Assembly: GCA_029964075.1 (NCBI GenBank)
Contig: CM057149.1
Coordinates: 17,374,197 to 17,438,196, forward strand
Reading direction: 5' to 3'
Source: Patiria pectinifera
Lineage: Eukaryota > Echinodermata > Asteroidea > Valvatida > Asterinidae
DNA length: 64,000 nt
The notes under the pieces were generated by a model. That model was not told where the DNA came from. It made no database searches and saw only the letters and a program-made list of their open reading frames with translations. Made by a program: the position numbers and the translations under genes. Below are positions 27,301-39,300 of this stretch, piece by piece. How positions within the stretch are numbered: the first letter of the stretch is position 1; each line of letters begins with the position of its first letter.

Positions 27301-30300
27301 GACCCATGTTCTTGAAACTCAATGGTTCTTGAGTCTGCAGTGCCGAATGGTAACATACATGTCCATGATGTATTGCAATCCATGAAATCTGCCGAAGTGC
27401 TAAAAGTAACACATAGCAACCGACGACAATGGACGTCACTCCGTCCCGATCTTGATCGATTCATTGCTTGAGGCCTCTGGTGTTTTTACGTGTTGGCCTA
27501 GCTGCAACACCTCAGGAAATCCACCCCCTTGACCAAGCTTGGACTTCTACCCCCCCCCCCCCTCTCAGCCCCATGCACTCCCTTCTGAAAATCCTGGATC
27601 CGCCACCTTGTGTCCTGTACCCACTTACTTGATCGCTTCCCGCCTATGCAGCTCCCCCTCCTCCCTCATCCCCCATGCACTCCCTTCTGAAAATCCTGGA
27701 TCCGCCACCTTGTGTCCTGTACCCACTTACTTGATCGCTTCCCGCCTATGCAGCTCCCCCTCCTTCCATGTCTTCCCCGCCTCTTCATTCCGGATCACAA
27801 CCAAGTTGTAGTGGTTGGGATCCTCGGCCGACCAGGCCCCGGTCCCGTACAGCAGAATGTCGGGCTGCCCGCACATCAGCTCCTGCAGGCCTTCCACGAT
27901 CTCGTCTGCCCGCGACATCAGCTCCGGGGCACGGTCGGAACGCCTCCCCAAAAACCCAACAAAGTTTAGCTTCTTGTCCGGCCGTGACGAGGGCCGGTCG
28001 CCAGTAGTTGCTGCCGGGTGCCGCTCTGGGTAGAGGCGACCCACGGTATCGGCATGCCCGTGCGGAAACTGAGTCAGACAATACCTGCCGTCGTCCAGCC
28101 TTCGTTCCCACCCTTTGGCAGGATCGTAACCCCCTTCCAAAAACTCCCGTCGACCTTCTAAATAATCCAGGCATTCCTTACGGAAAAAGCCCAGCATTTC
28201 CCCCAAATGGGCAGCATCTTCCGAGTATGTTTCCACACGAGGAGTGAAATCCATGATTCCGTGACTAGTTGAATATGTTTGTTTTGGTACCGCGTCGCAG
28301 AATAAACAGGTACATGTACATGTACATTGTACATGTACACTGTATGTACATGTATGTACATGTACTGTATACATGTGGTTCAAAGGCTACGTAAATGCGT
28401 GACCTCTGATTCTGTGCAAATCCGTTTGTCAAGGATAAGTATGGAAGGCCAAAAAGGACAACACGAACATATAAAATGTTTAATATGAATCAAAAATGTC
28501 ACAGCCATCGACAACTTTTAAAAACAAAAGAGAAAAAGAAAATAAATCACCAGGGGCAATATTACTTTGCCCTTTAGAAACCTGCGAAATAAAGTAGTCA
28601 AATTTGTATTTATTTATTTTATTCGTTTTTGAACTAATTTGCCGCTTGCTGCACGTATGTATGTACATGTACATGTACATACATGTGCACGTGCATGTAC
28701 ATGTACATGTACGTGTACATGAACAGTATTATACACTAGTACATGTACATTTTGTACATGTACATATTCATGATATTCAAATCGTTTTACATGCATGCGT
28801 GTCTAAAACTCTGGTAGGATCTACATGGCACTTGGTGGTCGGTCGGTCGGTCTGTCTGTCTGTCTGTCCCCGAAAATTGACCAAAAATAAGCCCCCTGAG
28901 TTTCCCATAAAACATAACTACCAAATTGAAATTAAAAAAGGAAAAAGAAAATTATTAGTAATCAACAAAAATTGGTGCCGCAAGTAATTCGATATATTTT
29001 GGTCGATGTCTCATTCAAAAGTAAATAGGGGCCAAACCTTTCTTTTGCTAGGAAAAAAACACCAGAAAATTGAAAGCACTGGAAGGAGGCCTCTAGCTGT
29101 CGTCACTGTGTCCAAAGGTTCTGGAAAAATCAGATCCCTAAACGGGCAAGATATCAGCCTTTTTTTCTCACCATGCGCAATATTCCGAATGCCTGATCAA
29201 TCAACAACCCATGTTCGGTGGATAATAAAGGTTTTATTCCCGTCCAATTTCAGCAAAAAAAAACAAAACAAAAAAAACCATTCATTTTATCAACACGCAT
29301 ACAGAGTAATGTTTTACACGTGCATCGGGTCGACTCGGAGTTGATGAGCAGGCCAACCGACCCGAAACATTAAAGATATCAACCGAATCCGAACCGAAAC
29401 CAACCTGAACTCCATTTTATTCCGGGCGGTCGGTTGGTCGGTCCATATAGGTCGGTCGGTCGGTCGGTCAGTCAGTCAGGTACATGGACCATTAAAGAGA
29501 CACTAGAAAAAAGCACGGATATTGAATTGTAGACCTTTTATAAAGTCGAATCGAATCGGTACTTCGATCAGACAGGTGTCACAGTGGAATGAAAAAGGTG
29601 AAGTCCTTTCAATCAAAGTACAGTTCCACGTGATATTTGCACTACGTTTAGAGGTTCCTTGCCCGTTCTATAATGAGCTATCCGTACCCCTCCATAAAAA
29701 AGAATTGTTGAGAATTGTCCTTGTATTAAAGATGGTTTTGTTTAGGCAGAGGAGGGAGGGTGTTACTAATATGTTTACTCACTTGATAGCCTCATGTAGA
29801 TGCAGAGGTTCCTCTTTCCACTTCTGACCAGTCGAATCATGTCTCGTGACCGCCAAGTTGTAATAATTACTGTCCTTCTCCTTCATCTCGGCATATGCAT
29901 ACAAGATCATGTCCGGGTTATCGGACAAACCGGCCATCAAATCACGAGTGAGTCTGGCCATATAGTCGACCAGGTGTTGTTCAAGATTAGCCCGTTTAAT
30001 TCCGAAGAATCCCACGAAGTGTAGTTCCCTCGGCGGCTGTTCCGTGTGCCGGCTGCCCTCCATATCGTGGGGCGGTTGCTGTAGAAGATACTGAGCTGTC
30101 GCCGCGTGACCGTGGGGGAACTGGGTGACACAGTCCCGACCGTCCTCCAGTTGTCTATGCCAACCTTTAGCGTTGTCGTATCCCTCCGAGAAACCACCTC
30201 GGCCCACTAAGAAATCCGAACATTCTCTCTTGAAAAAGGCCAGCATTTCCCCCAGGTAAGCTGCATCTGTTGAATACTTTTCCACGCGGGGAAAAAACTC

Positions 30301-33300
30301 CATGTTTTACCCTATAGCTGACACGGCCTGCTATTCTCCACGGTCAAGTACGAAACATGCGTACGTATTATTGTTATTTTTTGTTAGAATGCACTTTGAC
30401 CTTCGTGTTCATTGTTACAACCATGAACGAATGCAGGTCATGTTTGATTTCTCCATATATTACAACCAGCTGCATATGGTAAAAATAACTATTCATTGGC
30501 TCGACAGCTGCTTAGTCGGGCATGACAGGGTCGCCAAAGCCGAATGAAAAAAAAGGGATTTGCTGTAGTATAAATTGCAAAACCTATAGTGTTTATTTCG
30601 TTTTTTAACTCATTATAAACGTTTATTTTTCGCAATATTATTTTTGTCACGTTTAAGGAGAGACGCAGTTATATACGGGCCTATGCTCAATATCGAGTCG
30701 GATTCATAAAAAAAACACCTTCAAACAGTCGGTTAACATGTGCAACTGTTTGTAACTAAATTTGACTTTTAGGAAAACAAATTACAAACGTTCCTACACC
30801 CCGACAAAAAAAGGTCTCCGGTTTCTGGTATGCGCGCGCGTCGCCGTAGCCATGCGCGTCGGCAAAATGAAAACGTTTTTTTTTCAATGAAAGATGATGT
30901 CTCAAAACCGCCAAACTCACTGGTTTGACTGGAATCCTGCTGCTGCACAATTTTAAAGTGTTTTTAGATTGGGTTATGGTCGAGAATAAGCTTTATGTGG
31001 CCTCTCTGGACTCCCATATATTTGCACTAAATTTAGTCGGGCACCATTTGCAGTCATCAGCCGACATTTGAAGCAAAACAAATCAGGTAAAAAAAAAAAA
31101 ATACTCGTCGCCGCACCACTTTTTGGGCAAGCTCCATACCAGAAACCGGAGACTTTTTTTTTTGGCCTTATAAAAGCCTGGTGAATGGTTCTGTGTATAG
31201 AGAACTAAACATTGTGTTTAGCTTCTAGAAACGCTTATGTTTTTGTAGTGTTTAAAAGTTTAATGTCATATCCATTCAATTTTTAAACACTGTTAAAACA
31301 TAAGCGTTTATAAGTTAAACACGACGTTTAGCTAGTGTCCCTAAAGAGAACCGTTCGCGAAACGTTTATAAGTTAAACACGATGTTTAGAGTTCCTAATA
31401 AGAACCGTTCACGAAACAGTTATAAGTTAAACACGGTGTTTATTATCCCTATAAATCAGAACCGTTTATAAGTTAAACACGTTGTTAAGTGGTCCTAAAC
31501 AGAACCATTCACGAGGTGTTCACAAAGTAATCGGCGGTGTGTAATGTTTCCTGGAGGTCGAATTTCAGTTTAAGTAGTTCATCTGCAAAACCTTCGAAAT
31601 TGTAGACGTGGGCTGTTTAGCCCACAAAATTACCGTTTTTGTTGATACACCAAAACTTGAAAACAAAATAATAGCCCGCGTTCGTACCGGAGGACCAACT
31701 TGGGGACCTAGGATCCACCCTCGCTTCTTAATTGCTGTACAGTCAAAATAAATCATGACCCGCAGAGGGACAAGTAATGGCATCAACTTCAGGCTGTTCC
31801 AAAAATAACCAAGAAACAAGTTCCAGTCGTAAGAAGTATAATACTTTCCTTAATTATAGACCAATAACAAGGGGCCCACAGTGGTACAATCCGGACCATA
31901 CAGTAAACTTATTATGAATATTGTGCCCCGCCTTTTTCACGCGTAGGACTCACTTTATTAAGGGCCATGCAATGCCATTTTTTTTAATACAGTCCTTGAA
32001 AATGCACCCGTGTTCCCATTTAACCTTATTTTCACTTTTCATTTTGCCATTTTCAAGGGTATTTTGGTGCTAATGAAAATGTGCATATTCGTGGGCAAAA
32101 CTGTGACGTCAATTCGGGCAGAAACCTCAATGTTACAGCTATTTCAGCACACAAAAAAGTTGCTAAAATTTTGGATATTTTGCTTTCTTAAGTTTGTTTT
32201 TCTTGGGTGAGCTGTTGTTGCGTCAGTAGATGGCAGTAAGCCAATGAGCAAACCATTCTCACAAAATGTTTCAATGAGCAAATGTTTGGGTTCGCAATTT
32301 GAATAGAAAACTCGTAAACTAAACAGTGTCTTCCTGAAATGACATCACAGCAAGAGCGCCCTCTGTTGTCCGGAAAAGCATGGGAAAAGATTAAATGTTT
32401 AAAGAAGTTCACTTTTCAACAAAAAAAGTTTGTACCCACGTATATAGTTCTAATGGGCGAAGACCTTGGCATTAGATATAGACACGAGATTCGAAGGCGA
32501 CCTAATACATGAAGTACTTTTCTTATCATCTACAATCATGTTTGTTTCTCTCTATAGGTGATGAATGGCTACTTCGTGCACTACTTTTCGCCAGAGGGAC
32601 TGTCGCCGGCACGCAAAAATGTCGTCTTCGTCATCGACGTCAGCGGCTCCATGGGTGGCTCCAAGATCGAGCAGACCAGGGAGGCGATGAGGACAATCCT
32701 GGCAGACATCCGCGAGGGAGACAGGTAAAGGGCCACTTTTAAACTTTACGATCAATATTCTTCTATCTGTGTCTGTGACAAAAAGCCATAAAACGGCAAT
32801 ATAATAATCTGCGGCTGTTTTTCCCGAGCCATATACGTACTTCGCAAGAGCATCATTCCTTCCGCCAAGGCGGTTATGTTTTCTCCGGCGTTGGTTTGTG
32901 TGTGTGTGTTGGTTGGTTAGTTAGTGTGTTTGTCTGTGAACAGGATAACTCACAAAAGTTCTGGGCGGATTCTCATGAAATTTTATTTTAGGGGTTGTAT
33001 CGATTATATTTTGGAAGTGATCGGGAACTGCGTGTGGATGCAGAATGGTTTTTCACCCAAATGCATGTAAAACATTCACCAGATCGCTCTGTGCATAGGT
33101 ATACGTTTATGTGCGTGGCACTGACCCGGTGACCCTGTATGCATTGTATGTAACCCGCCTAATCTAACCACACAGGTCAATGGACTATACCATTTTATAG
33201 AATGGGGGAGTGGAAAAGTAGACCAAGACAGGCATAATACATACACAATGTTTGAGTTTAAGGATTTTTTAATGTGCAACAAAATATGGAAATCCAATGG

Positions 33301-36300
33301 ATATGCAATGCTATGTGGGTGTGCTAACAATATGGCACATAAAGTTCAACCCTTGGCGGAGGTACAGGTACGTGTGCGCTCTCTGAGTGCTTTCAAGTTT
33401 CTAATGGTCCATATTCACTGCAGATTGAACATTGTGACTTTTACGGATGACATCGAGGTATGGGAACAGGGAAAGATGGTGGAGCGAACGGACACATCCA
33501 TCAGTCAGGCTCTGGAGTTTGTGGACGGACTTCGCGCATTGTACGGTAAGACGACTTGCACAATTAAGTGCTGACCAATTTAATGAATTATAATTGGGCA
33601 TGAAATAGATGTTACGATATGTTCATTTCAAATAGTGCAAATTTGATTAACCATAAGATACTTTTTTAGCTGGGGCGGGAGGGCAGCCTATAGTGTCCGC
33701 TCATCTCACACACTGACTGAGTCCCTGACTGACTGACTTAAACTTGTCAGCCGGGCAGTGCAATTGTATAGGATTACCCCTTGACGCCAATGAATGGGCT
33801 ACATACAGCCCATTGTGGAGGCCGCATGCACGACAAAGACCGTGAATATCCACTCTGAATAGAGTTATGGGAGCAGTTTTATTGGACTTTGTTTTGGTCT
33901 TGTCACAGGCACCAACCTTCATGGTGGGCTGATGGCGGCTATTGATCTGCTTAATGTGGCTGCCTTAGAGGACAGGCACGACGAGAGAGATGCGTTCTCC
34001 ATGATCATCATGCTGACGGACGGACTGCCTTCATCGGGAGTAACCAATCTCAACCAGGTCCGTATTAAATTCATGCGCACATATACGGTCGCAGAATGAA
34101 CCAAATAATCTACTCGTGTGACTATTAATGAAAATGTTATTAATGAAAAAAAAACAGAAGACACGTCTATTATGTTTGTATGGTGAAACAAATGATGGTG
34201 GTTTCCTATACCGTCATGATCCTATGGTAGCAGACCAGTGAATAAACTTCCATAGACCCCAATGGTAAATGCTCCCACTTTAGAAATTCGTGAAAACACT
34301 CACAACTCTCCAAGGTGTTCGAGACACACATCAAATTAAAGCTTATTTCATCATCTTTCATTTATTTTTCAATTTTCGGGGGGTCAGCTGATGACTTTTA
34401 GGAGAAATTTCCATCTGAAGATGATCACCCCTGAATATAGTCCTGAAGCCCATCGCCATTTTGAAAAACGATGCCTACACTCCATTGCAAAATAGAGCGA
34501 TTTTAGGGTCCAAATTACATCCAAATTACACAGAACTGCAAGCTCCCAGTCCCGTGCACGGCTTCCACCCGTATTTTTTACAAACCCTCAAGTTCATGGC
34601 CCACAGCATGCTCAAATACTGAAGATTTTGAGGGCATGCAAATCGTGATTTGGCCGGCGTAGGCAATTTCGGACCGATTTACTGGTCTGCACCCCTATAT
34701 CGCCGTTGCACACAATGTCAGATCTGGAAAGTGCTATACATGCGGAATTTCTTTACAAAATGGGGGACGCCATTTGGGATTTCTTTTTTTTATTTACTCA
34801 CCCTGTAGGCTATATATGAGTATAGCTCCCAACCCTCTTTCGAACTTTCCGCTGACGAAAAAAATAGGATTGTTCGCTTTATGACACCACATCATGTAGT
34901 GGACGATTGATGTATTAGAATTCGAAATGGGTCGCAAGTCAGCGCAATACATAAGAAGAAAATGTCATATAGTTATGTCGATTTGCCACTAAATCGTAAT
35001 CAATAAGATCTGAGTGTTTGTTTGAATGTTCTGGCAGGCAGTTCCATATAGTCGCGCTGAACGAAATTATTTCTACACACGCATGAAACAGTAAAAGGAG
35101 CGACTACCTAAACAATATCGATTGTTGCAGTCTTGAAACGAATCCAGAGTCTGTATTTAATGGGAAATTAATACATTAATTTGAAACTATTAATTTGGAT
35201 CGACATGAGTATCGATCCCAAATCATTTAGGATCAGCGCGGTACTGCTACAGGGTGAGTAAAAAAAAAGCGGAACCCAAACCAAATATATTTCATATTTA
35301 AAAAAAAAATATGTAGCACCAAAAATAATAATGACTGGAAAGCTAGTTTCGTAAACTATATACTTTCAGATGAAAAAAATGACTGAAATTGCTCAATCCG
35401 TTCAAAGAATATCACCATTTATTAAAACACAATGAGCCTAAAACTTTCGTCGTCGCAAGAATCGTCGTCACAAGTGTCTTCAAACATCACCAGCGATAAT
35501 CCTGAGTCAGTTTAAAAGTCAAACATATTCCACAAAAGTATTTTTATTTTGAAGGCCCAATCTTTTGGGGAAAAAAGTGAATTACATGTAAGTCGTACTG
35601 TTTGCCTAAGCAGGGTTGGTAATAAATGTATTTTGTACTACAGTTGTTGACAGTTGTTGAAACAAGTACTCTGTGTCATTCTCTTTATTGTTTTAAATAG
35701 TCAGAACACACAATACATTGCATTTTTTGGACGAAACAGGTCATTGCGTTTAAATGGTGATATATTCTTTGAAAGGATTAAGCAATTTCAGTAATTTTTT
35801 CATCTAAAAGTAGTTTCTGAAATTAGCTTTCCAGTCATTATTATTTTTGGTGCTGCACATTTTTTTAAATATGAAATATATTTGTTGTACTATAGTCTGA
35901 AACGGCTATGATTTTTTTGCTATGTTTTGAGGATGTGAAGCGTTTTAAGATACATCTCTTTAGCGGACTTCCTTTCCGAATATTTCTTGCACACCCCAAA
36001 GATACGTGACGACGTGCTTCGGACCATCGATGGTCAGTTCTCCCTCTTCTGCCTGGGCTTTGGTTCCGATCTTGACCACAACTTCCTGGACAATCTGGCC
36101 ACCGAGAACCAAGGCGTGGCCCGCAAGATCTACACCGACAGCAGCGCCTCCCTCCAGCTCAAGGGCTTCTACAACGAGGTGGCAACCCCACTGCTCTTCA
36201 ACATCAACATTGAATACAACAACGTGGAGTCCAGCACACAGACTAGCTTCCTCAGCTACTTCGAGGGGACGGAGATCATTGTGGCCGGCCAGCTGGCCAA

Positions 36301-39300
36301 CGAGCTCACGGTAGTGGAGGGCGGAGTTGCGGAATTAGTGGCGACAGTGTCGGCAAACTCTATGGACACGTTTATACAGCTGGACACCAAGGTGGATGTA
36401 CAGGTATGTCTCTAATGCCGACAAAACGAGTTTACTGAAACATCACGGTACATGTATATGGTTTGGTTATGTAAAGGTGAACTCGCTTTTTGAATGAGGA
36501 CCTAATAGGAATCCAGTGGTTGATGCAGGATTTTTAGGGTTAGTGGAGGTCTTGAATTAAGCCTAGGATTTTCAAGGTCGTTGAACATTGATACGATATT
36601 GGTAGTATTGTGTGGCGTAATTTTAAGACAAGAACAGTACATTTTGTGCTGTCTTCAGTACTTTGTCGGTTAGACAAAAGGGAGGTGTAGTTAAACAACC
36701 CAAAGCATGCTCTACAATAATCTGCCCTTAAAGAGAATTTCTAACGATGGATAAAATAACAATTTGGGTAAAAAAAAAAAATGATATTTTAATCTTATCA
36801 AGAGTAGCTTTCATTTTAAATTCACAAATTATTTGGTAACTCATAAACACCACAGGGCCTTTCGGTATTTTTGTTGACTTTTCTTTTCTTTTATTCACGC
36901 TCGTATAGACTCCTCCCCCAGCCGTCCTCAGCCGGCACTCCGTGGATGATTTCTGTCAGCGCCTGTGGGCCTACCTGACTATCAAGTCGCTTCTGAAATC
37001 TCGCAAGATCTCGAGAAATAACAACGAGAAAGAGGCATTAAAATCCAGAGCTTTGGAGCTGTCCCTGAGGGTGAGGTTTAGAATGTCGAGTTGTTTCGAT
37101 GTCAACAACTCGGGTGTTCAACTTTGTTTGCGGAGATGTTGTCATGTCATTACACTGTAAAAAGAAAACGTTGGGAGGAATACTGTTGGGCAATGTTATT
37201 TACCGATCTTAAGTATGAAATTAGTTGTTGTAAAAACAAAGTGTAATAAAACACATTAGTGAACAAAGTTACTTGCGCGACATTTAGTATGAAATTACCT
37301 CACTTGTTGGTTACCACCGGTAAAATTATTCGACCAATATTTGTGAAGAATTACCTCAAGAGTGTCGGCAGTTGGTATATTGTAACATTGCGGAAAATAC
37401 CAACCAATTTTGTGAAAATTTATTAAGCAAGGAATAAGAATTTGATATTTCAATTCAGTTCAATTCTGTGTTTTTCAAACGCAACCACCAAATAAGAAGT
37501 CAGCTACCAATACTTTTACATTTAAAGTACAAGAGAAGTCAGGGGCGGATCTGGCTTCCGAATGGTAGCACTCGGAGATCGATCGAATTCATCTTATATA
37601 AATCAATAAGACGAATTTGATATCTAAATAGCAAGGTTTAGCGTAGACGAGACAAAGTCGAATACCCCCCCCCCGACGAAAACGTGTGATCATTGTAGAA
37701 TTTGTTTGAACTGAATTTGAAATTGTCCGAGAAATAGACGAAATTAAACATTGAAAGTGCACTAAATCGATGTAGATTGACAAATTTGAATATAGGTTTT
37801 CCCCGGCTTTTTTAAAACATTTTTCGTTCGAATTCACCGATTCTTATATTCAATTTCGTCCATCAACATCGACTTAGTGCACTTTCAATGTTTAATTTCG
37901 TCTTGTGTCAGACAATTTCAGATTTAGTCCAAACAAATTCAAACAATGAGCACAGGTTTTCGACCCGGTGTATTCGATTTCGTCTCGTCCACGCCGAATC
38001 GTGTTATTCAGAAATCTGATTCGTCTAATCGATTTATATAAGACGAATTTGATCTCTGAATGCTGCCATTCGGCAACAGCTTAGACGAATTTGATCTGTA
38101 ATGACGAATAGTCTAGACCCGGTGACTAAAGAGGGTGACCAAACTTCAATGGTAAATGACTAAATTGGTTTTGTTAAAAGCGTGTGAAATTTGTCGTGGA
38201 CGAAATTGAATGATAGAGTTGGTAAATTTGAATGAAAAGTCTTTTAAAATAGCTGGGAAAACTTATAAATCCGCCACTGGAAATGATCTCATAAATACTG
38301 CACTGCATCCATTCCACAGTACCATTTCGTCACGCCATTGACATCCCTGTTGGTGGTGCGACCGGAGGAAGTGGATGAGGTCCCGGCGCCGATCGATGGC
38401 GAAGCCCCAGTGGCTGAGGCAAACGAGGCGACTCAGGGTCAAGGGCCGGCACCCCCCCAAGGACACCCACCCCCGAGAAAGCAATCCTCACCGCAAAACA
38501 ACCCATCAGGTATTCTGTCAAATAATGCGACCCTTTGGCACAAAACCGGTCACCTGGACCAATTTCTGAAAACTGGTGTTTTGATCTCATTTGGAAAGGA
38601 TATTGAATGAGTTTTCCAGTGATGTATAGAATATGGCAATCGGACAAAATCTGACGGAGTTATAGGTTATTTCCGGTTCCAAATTTTCGGGCCTCGCAAA
38701 ATAAATTTAAAAAAACCCGAGAAATTTGTCGTTCGAGTTTCCAAATGAACTCCTTATACACCAGCACATTACAACAGCCATACAAACAATCTGTATTAAA
38801 ATTTGGAGTTTACATTCATCACCTGTCCTAATTCATACACATTTAAATTCATCAATACACTGCGTCCATGCAATTTCCGACTGGTTTTGTGCTGCGTGGT
38901 CACAAAATGGATTGCCGTTTTCCTTTCCTAAAAAAACAGATCTGATTGTTTACGGTGTTTTTTTTATTGACCAGAGCATTAAATGTTGAGAGTTGTTATC
39001 CGTCCAGGGGGATGAGTGCCATGGTTTGGTGGGCCATCAGATCAGTCAGAAAAGATTCTGCGAGTTGGTTGGTCAATTTCGAGCGTATTTTCATATCCCC
39101 GTCAGTGCCCTCCACATAGCTATTTGATGACAAGAGAACATTTTCATGGGGCCTATAATAGGGTATGCGTTTCACTCCCAAAATCCTATAGGTAGCTCCG
39201 GTGGTCAACAGACAGGACACAGTGGAGGTGGCGGTGGGGGTCGCGGTGGGGGCGGCGGTGGGGGCGGCGGTGGAGGAGGATTTGGTAAGCATGGCTTATG

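Noticed and set aside
28158-28383. Longer N-terminus for antisense exon B
   Set aside because: The added residues come from a TGTACA microsatellite; exon A starts at the equivalent Met.
35964-36001. Alternative acceptor TTTAG for ITIH exon 10
   Set aside because: Adds 38 bases and breaks the frame from exon 9.
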